Shown here: piece after piece, positions 8,346 to 16,566 of the stretch
Position numbering within the stretch: position 1 is the first letter of the stretch
How the letters are laid out: each line of letters opens with the position of its first letter
Assembly (NCBI GenBank): GCA_002414505.1
Contig: DHZF01000092.1
Coordinates: forward strand, 38,885-57,921
DNA length: 19,037 nucleotides
DNA from: Hyphomonas sp. UBA5111
GTDB taxonomy: Bacteria; Pseudomonadota; Alphaproteobacteria; Caulobacterales; Hyphomonadaceae
Reading direction: 5' to 3'
Translations under genes and position numbers: made by a program
The notes under the pieces: generated by a model
The model's database searches: none
What the model saw: the letters and a program-made list of their open reading frames with translations, nothing else
What the model was told of the DNA's origin: nothing

Positions 8346-9197
8346 CTATCGGGCAAAGACAACCGTCTTGCCATCGTTGATGAATATTCTGTGTTCGGCG
8401 TGCGCCTTGACGGCGCGGAGCAGGGCGTTGCCTTCAAGGTGGCGACCTGTCTCGACCATGTCGGCAGGGCTGTAGGTATGATCGATCACTTCCGTGACTT
8501 GTGCGATGATCGGGCCCTCGTCCAGATCCCCGGTCACATAGTGCGCGGTCGCGCCGATGACCTTTACGCCGCGGGCATGGGCCTGGTGATAGGGCCTGGC
8601 GCCTTTGAAACCTGGCAGAAAGGAGTGGTGGATGTTGATGCACCGGCCTTCCAGGCGCCGGCAGGCTTCATCGCTGAGGACCTGCATGTAACGGGCGAGA
8701 ACCACGAGATCTGCACCGGTCTCATCCACGATCTCGATGAGGCGGGCTTCGGCGTCCGGCTTAGTGTCCTTCGTAACCGGCACATGAAACCAAGGCAGGT
8801 TCCAGTGGGCGAAATTGTCTTTAAGCGTTTTATTATTTGAAACGATGCCGACAACTTCGATAGGCAATTCCTTGCGCCGCGCGCCATACAGCAGGGTATT
8901 GGCGCAGTGATCCGATTTGGAGACCAGCAGCAATGCCTTGACCTTCTCATCACTTGGATGGATGGCCCAGTCTGCCTGCAACTCGCCGCCCAGACTGTTC
9001 AGTTCTGCTTCAAGGCCTTTCGGCGCCATTCCCTCTGGCCCGTGGAAAACGAGACGGGCAAAGAAGCGCCCCGTCTCTGGGTCCCCGAATGTCCTGGAAG
9101 ACGCGATGAAGCAATCATGGCGCTCCATCAGCCTGGCCAGGCTGGCCACAAGGCCAACCCGGTCAGGGCAAGAGAGGGTAAGGATATGTTCGCGCAC
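8346..9197 (-). CDS. purU: Formyltetrahydrofolate deformylase
   Basis: PurU hydrolyses 10-formyl-tetrahydrofolate to formate and tetrahydrofolate, balancing one-carbon pools. The protein has 283 residues. An N-terminal ACT domain (about 1-80, beginning [13 protein letters not shown]) is followed by a formyltransferase-like catalytic domain (about 85-283). In that domain N188, H190 (INIHHSFLP) and D226 (GDLDEGP) match the Asn-His-Asp triad of the family. The start codon is GTG (9195-9197), with AAGG about 11 nt upstream. The gene begins 20 nt after the ahcY stop and ends 31 nt before metK. Its place between two SAM-cycle genes fits a one-carbon operon: tetrahydrofolate freed here can carry methyl groups toward methionine synthesis. 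In E. coli the ACT domain responds to methionine and glycine; whether that holds here is not visible. Confidence 0.95.
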   Translation of the reverse strand: MREHILTLSCPDRVGLVASLARLMERHDCFIASSRTFGDPETGRFFARLVFHGPEGMAPKGLEAELNSLGGELQADWAIHPSDEKVKALLLVSKSDHCANTLLYGARRKELPIEVVGIVSNNKTLKDNFAHWNLPWFHVPVTKDTKPDAEARLIEIVDETGADLVVLARYMQVLSDEACRRLEGRCINIHHSFLPGFKGARPYHQAHARGVKVIGATAHYVTGDLDEGPIIAQVTEVIDHTYSPADMVETGRHLEGNALLRAVKAHAEHRIFINDGKTVVFAR

Positions 9198-9217
9198 CGA
9201 AGGTCTGGCCTTGCTCT

Positions 9218-10612
9218 CTAGTAGCGGTAATGCTCTGGCTTGAACGGACCAGTCTGCTCCACACCGATATAGTCGGCTTGCTCACCGGACAGCTCAGTCA
9301 GCTGAGCGCCCAGCTTGTTGAGGTGCAGCATGGCCACTTTCTCATCCAGATGCTTGGGCAGGGTGTAGACCTTGTTTTCGTATTGATCAGCGCGCAGGTG
9401 AAGCTCAATCTGTGCCAGCGTCTGGTTGGTGAACGAGGCGGACATGACGAAGCTTGGGTGACCTGTGGCATTGCCAAGGTTCACCAGGCGGCCTTCAGAC
9501 AAGAGGATGATACGCTTGCCATCCGGGAAGGTGATCATGTCGACTTGCGGCTTGATGTTCGTCCACTCGAAATTACGAAGGCCTTCGACCTGAATTTCGT
9601 TGTCGAAGTGGCCGATATTGCAGACGATGGCCATGTCCTTCATCGCGCGCATATGGTCGACGGTGAGGATGTCTTTGTTACCGGTCGCGGTGACGAAGAT
9701 GTCGAATTTGGGCGCAGCTTCTTCCATCGTGAGGACGTCATAACCGTCCATGGCGGCCTGCAGGGCGCAGATCGGATCAACTTCGGAGACGGATACGCGG
9801 GCACCGGAGCCAGCCAGTGAGGCTGCAGAGCCTTTGCCGACATCGCCATAGCCGGCGACGAAGGCTTTCTTGCCGGCCATCATGACGTCTGTGCCTCGGC
9901 GGATCGCGTCGACGAGCGACTCTTTACAGCCATACTTGTTGTCGAATTTGGATTTCGTGACCGAGTCGTTGACGTTGATGGCGGGGAAGGGCAGCTCGCC
10001 CTTCTTTTCCAGCTGGTAGAGGCGGTTCACACCGGTTGTGGTCTCTTCAGAGACGCCGCGGATGCCGGCCTTGGTTTTCGCGAACCAGCCTGGCGAAGCT
10101 TTCATGCGCTTCTTGATCTGGGCGAAGAGGAATTTCTCTTCTTCCGAACCTGGCTTTTCCAGGAAAGCCGAATCGTTTTCAGCGCGCTCGCCCAGGATCA
10201 GGTACATTGTTGCGTCGCCACCATCATCGAGGATGAGGTTCGGGCCTTCACCATCTGGCCACTGGAACATGCGGTCTGTGTAGTCCCAATATTCTTCCAG
10301 CGTTTCGCCCTTATAAGCGAAGACCGGCGTGCCATTGGCAGCGATCGCGGCCGCAGCATGGTCTTGCGTTGAATAGATGTTGCACGAAACCCAGCGCACC
10401 TTTGCGCCAAGGGCTTCCAGGGTCTGAATCAGAACGGCTGTCTGGATGGTCATGTGGAGCGAACCACAGATGCGCGCGCCCTTGAGCGGCTGTTCCGGGC
10501 CAAACTCTTCGCGCGCGGCCATCAGGCCCGGCATTTCCGTTTCGGCAATCGCGATTTCCTTGTTGCCGTATTCAGCCAGCTTGATGTCGGCGACGTGATA
10601 GTCGTGTGCCAT
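9218..10612 (-). CDS. ahcY: Adenosylhomocysteinase (SAH hydrolase)
   Basis: This NAD-dependent cytosolic enzyme splits S-adenosylhomocysteine into adenosine and homocysteine and so removes the inhibitory product of methyltransferases. The 464-residue length is typical of the bacterial form with the internal insert. Visible features are SLHMTIQTA with His53, D130 in [19 protein letters not shown] with K220 and D224, the NAD-binding loop GYGDVGKG at 254-261, and the C-terminal KPEHYRY tail that reaches a neighbouring subunit's active site. The ATG at 10612 has AAAGGA 8 nt ahead. It is the first gene of the probable ahcY-purU-metK unit. The 144-nt leader region before it holds a hairpin (10664-10690), but I do not recognise a known SAM or SAH riboswitch there. 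Confidence 0.97.
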   Translation of the reverse strand: MAHDYHVADIKLAEYGNKEIAIAETEMPGLMAAREEFGPEQPLKGARICGSLHMTIQTAVLIQTLEALGAKVRWVSCNIYSTQDHAAAAIAANGTPVFAYKGETLEEYWDYTDRMFQWPDGEGPNLILDDGGDATMYLILGERAENDSAFLEKPGSEEEKFLFAQIKKRMKASPGWFAKTKAGIRGVSEETTTGVNRLYQLEKKGELPFPAINVNDSVTKSKFDNKYGCKESLVDAIRRGTDVMMAGKKAFVAGYGDVGKGSAASLAGSGARVSVSEVDPICALQAAMDGYDVLTMEEAAPKFDIFVTATGNKDILTVDHMRAMKDMAIVCNIGHFDNEIQVEGLRNFEWTNIKPQVDMITFPDGKRIILLSEGRLVNLGNATGHPSFVMSASFTNQTLAQIELHLRADQYENKVYTLPKHLDEKVAMLHLNKLGAQLTELSGEQADYIGVEQTGPFKPEHYRY

Positions 10613-10663
10613 ATCAATGTTCCTTTATATGTTTATGCCGCGGTTAACATGACAGGCAGCCAA

Positions 10664-10690
10664 AGGCAACGCACGAAGTGCGCGTTGCCT
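10664..10690 (-). terminator. Stem-loop between the aminotransferase gene and ahcY
   Basis: On the minus strand AGGCAACGC..AC pairs with GTGCGTTGCCT, giving about 11 pairs with a two-base bulge and a TTC loop. It lies 66 nt after the aminotransferase stop and 51 nt before the ahcY ATG. Only three Ts follow it (CCTTTGG), so it is either a weak terminator of the upstream gene or a structured part of the ahcY leader. Confidence 0.4.
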
Positions 10691-10756
10691 GATAACAAAG
10701 CTTGGATACGCTTGAGATTGGAAGCGCTCGAGAAAGGCCCGTAAGGGCTCTAAAGC

Positions 10757-11917
10757 CTAGCCGTTGAAAGTCCGGACGGCGTCAATGATTTTCGCTTGGT
10801 CTGCTTCTTCCAGATACGGGTGCATCGGCAGGGCGATGACATGCTTGCTGGCCGCTTCTGTCACCGGCAGGGTGCCTGCGGGCGGCCTGTAGGCGGCGCA
10901 GAAATCCTGTTCGTGAATCGGCACGGGATAGTAGACAGCCGTCGGGACGCCCTGGCTTGTGAGGTGGGCCTGAAGACCGTCACGATCTTCATGTTCGATG
11001 ACATATTGCGCCCAGACGCTCTGGCCGCCTTCAATGACAGTCGGCACGCGCTTTACATGGCCTTTCAGGCCCTCGGCATAGCGGTCTGCCACAACTTGGC
11101 GCTTGTTGATCTCATCGGCAAAGATCTTCAGCTTCTCCAGCAGGACAGCGGCCTGGATCGTGTCGAGGCGGGAGTTCATGCCGACGCGCAGCGACAGGTA
11201 TTTCGGGTCATGATGGAAGTTGCGTTCTGCGGCGTCGGTGGGCGTCACCTTGCCATAGACGCGCAGCGACTCGATGCGCTCGGCCAGGGCCGCGTCATTG
11301 GTGATGATCGCGCCGCCATCGCCATAGCAGCCTAGCGGCTTGGCGGGGAAGAAGCTGGTCGTGGCAATATCGGCCCAGTCGGACGGATGCTTGCCGTTCA
11401 GGGTGCAGCCATAGCCCTGCGCCGTGTCAGCGATCAGCTTCAGGCCGAACTCGTCGCAGATCGCCTTGATCTCGGGATAGTTGGCGGGCTGGCCGAACAG
11501 GTCAACGGCGATGACGACCTTTGGCGTCAGCTTGCCTTCGGCCTTCACGGCCTCGACCTGCTTGCGCAGATGAGCCGGGTCCATGTTGTAGGTGTCGGGC
11601 AGGATGTCGACAAAGACCGGAGCCGCGCCGAGCCATGGCACAACTTGCGCCGTCGCCACAAAGGTGAAGGAGGGGCAGAACACGGCGTCGCCGGGCTTCA
11701 ACTCCCACGCCATCAGCGCAAGGGCGAGCGCATCGGTGCCATTCGCGCAGCTGACGGAGTGCGAGGCACCGCACCAGTCTGCCAGCTGCTTTTCAAGCTC
11801 TGTTACTTCAGGGCCGAGCACGTATCGACCGCTTTCCACGACGCTCAGGATCGCGGTGTTGATCTCGCTCTCAATACGTTTGCGCTGGGCCTGAAGGTCG
11901 ATAAAGGGAATGGACAA
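10757..11917 (-). CDS. DegT/DnrJ/EryC1 sugar aminotransferase, WbpE-like
   Basis: This is a PLP-dependent enzyme of 386 residues that would transfer an amino group to a keto sugar nucleotide, yielding an amino sugar for envelope glycans. Residues NGTDALALAL (59-68), DTAQGYG (164-170) and FFPAKPLGCYGDGG (189-202) are typical. K193 should form the Schiff base with PLP. From memory, the wording around GMNSRLDTIQAA, GVPTAVYYPVP and ALPMHPYL is close to Pseudomonas WbpE, which acts on a 3-keto-GlcNAcA nucleotide; the substrate here is not proven. The start is a TTG (11915-11917) with CAGG about 7 nt ahead. No ATG is available, and the protein begins right at the family's IDLQAQ motif. Partners of the WbpA/B/D kind are not in the window. 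Confidence 0.9.
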   Translation of the reverse strand: MSIPFIDLQAQRKRIESEINTAILSVVESGRYVLGPEVTELEKQLADWCGASHSVSCANGTDALALALMAWELKPGDAVFCPSFTFVATAQVVPWLGAAPVFVDILPDTYNMDPAHLRKQVEAVKAEGKLTPKVVIAVDLFGQPANYPEIKAICDEFGLKLIADTAQGYGCTLNGKHPSDWADIATTSFFPAKPLGCYGDGGAIITNDAALAERIESLRVYGKVTPTDAAERNFHHDPKYLSLRVGMNSRLDTIQAAVLLEKLKIFADEINKRQVVADRYAEGLKGHVKRVPTVIEGGQSVWAQYVIEHEDRDGLQAHLTSQGVPTAVYYPVPIHEQDFCAAYRPPAGTLPVTEAASKHVIALPMHPYLEEADQAKIIDAVRTFNG

Positions 11918-12438
11918 GGGGAAACCTGCTTGCTGTGTTCAGAATGAACCGGCGAATACAATTGGCGCAGGGCATGTGCAAGACACGACTCACTCACGTC
12001 TCGTTACAGTCTGCTGCATCATCTGAAACGGTTCAGCGGGTTTGCGGACATTTAAACAGCTTCACCTGCTGTTTTATTTCAGGCGTGTGGAGCCCGTCGC
12101 GCTGGGGCCTTTGCCGCATGCCATTCGTGCCGCAATCTCGCCTCAGACTGTCCTTAAGACCTGCTTCGAATTTCGTCGTCATATGTGTGGATTGAAGCAA
12201 TTGGGCGGGCTATGCTGAACCTCTCTGGCGCGTTTTGGTAACGAAACGTGAAGATTACTCACATTCAATCCCTAATGACGCCGGCCTCCTGATGAGGCCA
12301 TTGCCAATCGGACTTGCGACTTATCAAGCCACTCAGTAGGTGTGATTCAGATGCTTCGGAATCAGCTATTCGAAGCTATCGTGTGTAAAGCGCCAAGCCC
12401 GTTGCTTTGATGCGCACTCAGGGGAGTTTAAACTGAAG
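11918..12438. other. 521-bp gene-free divergent region with hairpins
   Basis: This spacer lies between the minus-strand aminotransferase and the plus-strand AGE gene and must hold both promoters. Three short inverted repeats are visible: AAACAGC/GCTGTTT (12054-12074), GGCCTC/GAGGCC (12283-12299), and GCTTCG-AAT/ATTCGAAGC with one bulged base (12353-12376), the last about 60 nt before the AGE start. A weak promoter-like pair, TTGAAGC and GCTATGCT (12192-12216), also occurs. Small open frames here have no recognisable protein features. No RNA gene was recognised. Confidence 0.5.
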
Positions 12439-13683
12439 ATGCCAATCAAGTTTCTTGCCGCAGCAGATCGTTTGATGACTTGGTGCAGCAGCGCCGCTTT
12501 GCCTGTCTGGTCGTCCTACGGCGTTGATTCCAACGGGCGTTTTGTCGAGCAGATTTCGCAACAAGGCTCAGCTGAAGCTGACGTCAATCGGCGCGTGCGG
12601 GTTCAATTCCGGCAATTTTATGCACTTACCCATTCCCATATTCTGGGGCTGAGTACGGATTTGATCGAGACTGCAGAGCGAGCGATGACGCAGGCGATTG
12701 CCGACAGCTTTGATGCTGACGACGCCGCACTGGAGCGCGGATGTGCACTCCTGCTGAGAGCCGATGGCAGTGTGCTGGATTCGACACGGGATTTGTACAC
12801 TCAGGCCTTTTATCTGCTGGCGCTCGCCTGGCGCTTCCGGTTGAGCCAGGACACGAAATGGCTTGAGGCGGCAGACAGGGAAATCGCGTTTCTGGAGCAG
12901 CAGATGGGCTCTCCCGAGGGCGGCTATATCGAGAGCATTCCGCCCAGACTGCCGCGCCGCCAGAACCCTCACATGCATTTGTTTGAAGCCTTTCTCGCCT
13001 TGCACGAGGCGTCAGATGAGGCGCGATACTTGAAGCTGGCGGACAAGATTTTTGATCTCTTCGAGGCCCATTTCTTCGGTGAAGAGAGCGACTGCATCAT
13101 TGAGTACTTTACGCAGGACTGGCAGCCAGATCCGCTGCAAGGGGGACGGATCGAGCCCGGGCACATGATGGAGTGGGCTTGGCTCGTTGACCAATATGGC
13201 AAGCAATCCGGACGGTCCGTATCGGCCTATTCTCAGCGCCTCTACGCAAAAGCGCGCGAAATCGGCCTGGATCCCGTGACCGGCCTGCTGATGGATGAAG
13301 TGCGTATGGATGGAACACCGATCCGCAGAACGCGCAGATCGTGGCCGCAGACGGAATATATCAAGGCGGCATCCGTGCTTGCACAATCTGGCTATGCGCC
13401 AGCATTGGGCCACGCGGCAGAGGTGATCGAGACCCTTCTCGACACATATCTGAATACGGATGTTCCCGGCATCTGGCGGGATTCATACAATGCGGATGGA
13501 GTGGCGACGGACAATTCCGCCCCGGCGAGTACCTTCTATCATTACATGTCTGCGATTGGGGCTGTTTCGGAATTGTCGCAGGCTATCCGAACGAAAGGCC
13601 TTGCGGGGCAATTACCGGAAGACGGGGATAAACCTCCAGGCGGCGTACAGGTCGCGCGGCGCAGGGCGGGTTCCCCGCTCTAG
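12439..13683 (+). CDS. AGE-family sugar 2-epimerase/isomerase
   Basis: This 414-residue protein belongs to the (alpha/alpha)6-barrel N-acylglucosamine 2-epimerase superfamily, cytosolic enzymes that epimerise or isomerise sugars such as GlcNAc/ManNAc, mannose/fructose or cellobiose. Supporting motifs are RRVRVQFRQ (51-59), NPHMHLFEA (176-184, with H178 and H180), EPGHMMEW (239-246, with H242) and a late STFYHYMSA, the positions where this superfamily places its catalytic histidines. The substrate cannot be decided; a mannose isomerase or similar is as likely as a true N-acyl epimerase. The start at 12439 has GGGGAG about 12 nt upstream, a rather long spacing; an alternative ATG lies at 12475. 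The last 30 residues or so (PPGGVQVARRRAG) look like a loose tail. It stands alone on its strand, with the gene for a GT2 enzyme converging from the right. Confidence 0.85.
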   Translation: MPIKFLAAADRLMTWCSSAALPVWSSYGVDSNGRFVEQISQQGSAEADVNRRVRVQFRQFYALTHSHILGLSTDLIETAERAMTQAIADSFDADDAALERGCALLLRADGSVLDSTRDLYTQAFYLLALAWRFRLSQDTKWLEAADREIAFLEQQMGSPEGGYIESIPPRLPRRQNPHMHLFEAFLALHEASDEARYLKLADKIFDLFEAHFFGEESDCIIEYFTQDWQPDPLQGGRIEPGHMMEWAWLVDQYGKQSGRSVSAYSQRLYAKAREIGLDPVTGLLMDEVRMDGTPIRRTRRSWPQTEYIKAASVLAQSGYAPALGHAAEVIETLLDTYLNTDVPGIWRDSYNADGVATDNSAPASTFYHYMSAIGAVSELSQAIRTKGLAGQLPEDGDKPPGGVQVARRRAGSPL

Positions 13684-13771
13684 AGCAATGGATTTGCCAT
13701 AAACCTGTTTGGCGATAGCACGGGCTCAGGCCATTCCAGGTCCAAGGCGCGCGCCCGTCGCAAATCAGATC

Positions 13772-14836
13772 TTACGGGCGCAGCTCACGTACATGCGTCT
13801 TTCGCTGGCTCATCCGGAACGGGTTCCAGGCCATGGCGCGGGCCAGCTTCCAGATAGAGACAACGGCCTTCCGATTGGCCTTGCCGCTTCGCCGCATCTT
13901 TCCTGCGCCTTTCAGGCCATCGCGCATGCCGCGCCAGGTTTGCCGCACACGGCCAATCATGGCGCCCCGCATCAACAGATACAGCGACAGTGTAATGTGT
14001 CCGGGCAGGGTGATCAGGAACAGCGATGTCGGCATGTTCTTGGCATAGGTCCATACCCGGTTGCGGGTGCCATGATAGATGGCAAAATCGCTGGCGCGGC
14101 CAGACAGCCCGCCCCCGACATGATGGATGATTGCCTGCGGCAGGAAGATACAATTATGGCCGGAGAGGTGCATGCGAAAGCCGATATCGACATCTTCACA
14201 GAAACAGAAAAACGCTTCGTCCATGCCGCCATGCGCCAGATAGGTGTCCCGGTGGAACACCGCGCCCGCGCCGCAGGGGCTGAAGCATTCGCCTTCTTCC
14301 GGCAGCTCGCTTGAAGGGCGCCCAAAGCCGCCGCGCCACGGAATGCCGAAGATCAGATAGGCGTCGCCCGCACCATCCAGCCGGTCCGGATTGACGGCAT
14401 CAAATTGTGCGGAGGCGAACATTTTCGTGTCCGGGTGGCGCTGCTGCCCTTTGGCAATCTCTTCCAGCCAGTTCGGCTCGGCCTGCGCATCGGGATTGAG
14501 GCAGACCAGCCATTCTCCCTGCGCCTTGTCCGCGGCCAGATTGGTGGCGCGCGCATAGCCGTGATTTTCCGTTTCCGCCATCAGGATGAAGTGCGGCAGG
14601 GCCTCTGTTTTCAGGCCGGTGGCGGACCCGTCTGTCGAGGCATTATCGATCAGGATGACTTCGAAATCCCGGCGCGTCTGCCGCGCCAGAGAGTCGAGCG
14701 CCTGCTGGATGTAGGCGCCGCCATTGAAGTTCACGATGATAATGGAGAAGCTCGCCCGGTCCGTTTCGGCCGGGGCATTCTGGGCGGTTGTCATATTGAT
14801 CATGGTGTTTGCGTAGATTCCCGCCTTTTGAGACAT
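13772..14836 (-). CDS. Family 2 glycosyltransferase (rhamnosyltransferase-like)
   Basis: This 354-residue protein has an N-terminal GT-A fold (about 29-245): FSIIIVNFNGG at 30-40, DNASTDGS at 64-71, LNPDA at 113-117 in the place of the DxD motif, and CEDVDIGFR at 213-221 with the ED pair (214-215) of a likely catalytic base. This subgroup is often annotated as rhamnosyl- or dTDP-sugar transferases acting on envelope glycans. A hydrophobic stretch at about 271-289 and a very basic C-terminus (after 296) suggest attachment to the inner face of the membrane. The start at 14836 has only AGAAAG directly ahead; Met12 (14803) or Met15 are alternatives. It faces phhA across a 103-bp divergent spacer and converges with the AGE gene. 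Donor and acceptor are unknown. Confidence 0.87.
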   Translation of the reverse strand: MSQKAGIYANTMINMTTAQNAPAETDRASFSIIIVNFNGGAYIQQALDSLARQTRRDFEVILIDNASTDGSATGLKTEALPHFILMAETENHGYARATNLAADKAQGEWLVCLNPDAQAEPNWLEEIAKGQQRHPDTKMFASAQFDAVNPDRLDGAGDAYLIFGIPWRGGFGRPSSELPEEGECFSPCGAGAVFHRDTYLAHGGMDEAFFCFCEDVDIGFRMHLSGHNCIFLPQAIIHHVGGGLSGRASDFAIYHGTRNRVWTYAKNMPTSLFLITLPGHITLSLYLLMRGAMIGRVRQTWRGMRDGLKGAGKMRRSGKANRKAVVSIWKLARAMAWNPFRMSQRKTHVRELRP

Positions 14837-14903
14837 CTTTCTGGCATTTTATGATTGTAGCGTCGAGATCGCTAAGAGAGTTGAAAGCACCACATAGTTT
14901 CAT

Positions 14904-14932
14904 TTGTAACCATATTCGAGCTGCGATATAAG
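14904..14932 (+). promoter_or_regulatory. Probable phhA promoter
   Basis: TTGTAA (14904-14909), a 17-nt spacer and TATAAG (14927-14932) make a good sigma70-type promoter with four and five of six consensus bases. Transcription would start about 7-8 nt after the -10 box, that is at or next to the phhA ATG at 14940. The transcript could therefore lack a leader. Confidence 0.55.
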
Positions 14933-14939
14933 GGTGCCC

Positions 14940-15809
14940 ATGAGCAGCACATCACAGAAAAATCGTTACCAGGATGCCCCCCGCGCGGCCGATTTCACGA
15001 TTGATCAGGCTTGGGACACCTATAGCGCCGCTGAGCATGACCGGTGGGACCGCCTGTTCCGCCGTCAGCGCGAGATTGCCAAGGGCCGGGCCTGCGACAC
15101 GGCCTTGAAGGCGATAGAGGAGCTGGAACTTTCAGCCACCGGCATTCCGCATATGGGGGAGCTATCCGACAAACTGGAAAAGATCACCGGCTGGCGCGTC
15201 GTGCCGGTTGCAGAGCTGGTGCCGGATGAGACTTTCTTTGACCATCTGGCCAATCGCCGCTTTCCGGCGGGGGCCTTTATCCGGCCGGAGGAAGAGTTCG
15301 ACTATCTGCAGGAGCCGGACATCTTTCACGACATTTTCGGCCACGTGCCGCTGTTGGCCAATCCGGTGTTTGCGGACTTCATGGAAGCCTATGGCAAGGG
15401 CGGCCAGCGCGCCATGCAGCTCGGCCAGTTGCACAACCTCGCGCGGCTCTACTGGTACACGGTGGAATTCGGCCTCATCCGCGAAGCAGGTGATTTGCGC
15501 ATCTATGGCGCCGGCATTCTCTCAAGCCCCAACGAGACCGTGTTTGCGCTCGAGGATGACAGCCCCAACCGGGTCGCCTTCGACCTGCAGCGCATCATGC
15601 GCACCAAATATATCATCGACGACTTTCAGCAGACCTATTTCGTGATCGACAGCTTCGACGCCTTGCTGGACGCCTGCTACCAGGATTTCGGTGGCGTCTA
15701 TGATGAGGTGAAAAGCAAGCCGGACATCGAGGCCCATGAAACCGTGCCGGAGGACGCGCTGATCCATCGTGGATCGCTCGACTATTTCCGCAAGAAGGCG
15801 CAGGTCTAG
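14940..15809 (+). CDS. phhA: Phenylalanine 4-hydroxylase
   Basis: This iron- and tetrahydropterin-dependent monooxygenase converts phenylalanine to tyrosine, opening phenylalanine catabolism and, in some bacteria, feeding pigment or tyrosine pools. It has 289 residues, the size of the single-domain bacterial enzymes (no regulatory ACT domain). The iron ligands are visible: H130 and H135 in DIFHDIFGHVP and E176 in YWYTVEFGL. A GTG six bases upstream (14934) is in frame, but the ATG at 14940 is preferred, with AAGGG 5 nt ahead. That AAGGG overlaps the -10 box, so it may not be in the mRNA. No pterin-recycling partner (phhB) is next to it. Its TAG stop overlaps the stop of the convergent gene. 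Confidence 0.96.
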   Translation: MSSTSQKNRYQDAPRAADFTIDQAWDTYSAAEHDRWDRLFRRQREIAKGRACDTALKAIEELELSATGIPHMGELSDKLEKITGWRVVPVAELVPDETFFDHLANRRFPAGAFIRPEEEFDYLQEPDIFHDIFGHVPLLANPVFADFMEAYGKGGQRAMQLGQLHNLARLYWYTVEFGLIREAGDLRIYGAGILSSPNETVFALEDDSPNRVAFDLQRIMRTKYIIDDFQQTYFVIDSFDALLDACYQDFGGVYDEVKSKPDIEAHETVPEDALIHRGSLDYFRKKAQV

Positions 15810-16477
15810 CCGACGCTGAGAGCGAGAATGCGGCTGATCTGGGCATAGGGCAGGCCGGTCTCGGCTTGCCAGTGATTGAAGGCCGCCTGCACTTTCTTCA
15901 GTGCGGATTTGGATTTGGCCTCAGGCTTGTCCAGCACCTCTTCCCGTACCAGGGCGTGGCAGACATCGCCGGACGTGATCCAGGCATCCCAGCCCGAGAA
16001 GCGCAGGAAATACTGCCCCGTCGCCCCGCCAAGGCGAGAGCCGTTTGTGTTCAGGTGAGCGAGGAGCCCGGCCTGGTCGTCAGCGGGCCAGACTGAGAGG
16101 AACGCGCCGAAGCTGCCATGCGCCTTGGCGGTGTCCGCCACGAATTTCGCATTCTCAAGCGTCGCCTTGATCTTCTGGCCATTGCGCACGATGCGCGTAT
16201 CCGACACGAGCTGACCCAGCATCTCGTCGCCAAAGAAAGCGAGCCTGTTCGGATCGAAGCCCTCGAAGGCCGCTTCAAACCCGTCCCATTTCGCATCGAT
16301 GACTTTCCAGTTGAAGCCGGCATTGAACACGCAGCGCGTCATCGTGGCGAGGTACCGGTCGTCGGGTATCTTCTTCAGGGATTTTGCCTGATGGGCATTC
16401 TGCGACATCTCCAAAACAGCGGCGCGATCTCCATGATGCTGCGCGGCGAAATCGATGATGCGATCAAAAGGATTCAT
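15806..16477 (-). CDS. Divergent Tag-like DNA-3-methyladenine glycosylase family protein
   Basis: This 223-residue protein aligns by eye with E. coli Tag over about residues 43-115. [10 protein letters not shown] (51-60) matches Tag's QQAGLSWITVL region, [10 protein letters not shown] (71-80) matches FHQFDPVKVA, and [15 protein letters not shown] (91-105) matches the LVQDAGIIRHRGKIQA stretch. The family excises alkylated bases such as 3-methyladenine. Two things differ from what I recall of Tag: the N-terminal Cys-Gly-Trp with its zinc-binding residues is absent, and the base-contacting glutamate position appears to be occupied by Cys49 or a neighbour. Activity or substrate may therefore have changed. 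GGGAGG stands 8 nt ahead of the ATG at 16477, a strong ribosome site. The stop codon overlaps the phhA stop in a CTAG, leaving no space for a terminator. Confidence 0.72.
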   Translation of the reverse strand: MNPFDRIIDFAAQHHGDRAAVLEMSQNAHQAKSLKKIPDDRYLATMTRCVFNAGFNWKVIDAKWDGFEAAFEGFDPNRLAFFGDEMLGQLVSDTRIVRNGQKIKATLENAKFVADTAKAHGSFGAFLSVWPADDQAGLLAHLNTNGSRLGGATGQYFLRFSGWDAWITSGDVCHALVREEVLDKPEAKSKSALKKVQAAFNHWQAETGLPYAQISRILALSVG

Positions 16478-16566
16478 CTGTCAGGCCTCCCATGAGCAGT
16501 CTGTCACAAGGCCCGGAAATGTCTAAGAGTCTTGACCCCATAGGGAAAAGCAGGGATCGCTGGGGA

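Noticed and set aside
10613..10756. Possible SAM or SAH riboswitch ahead of ahcY
   Set aside because: A hairpin exists, but I could not match the conserved core of the SAH, SAM-II or SAM/SAH riboswitches as I know them. A covariance search of this leader would settle it.
11935..12195. 86-codon plus-strand frame in the divergent spacer
   Set aside because: Composition rich in Arg, Ser and Cys, no convincing ribosome site and no domain; likely noncoding.
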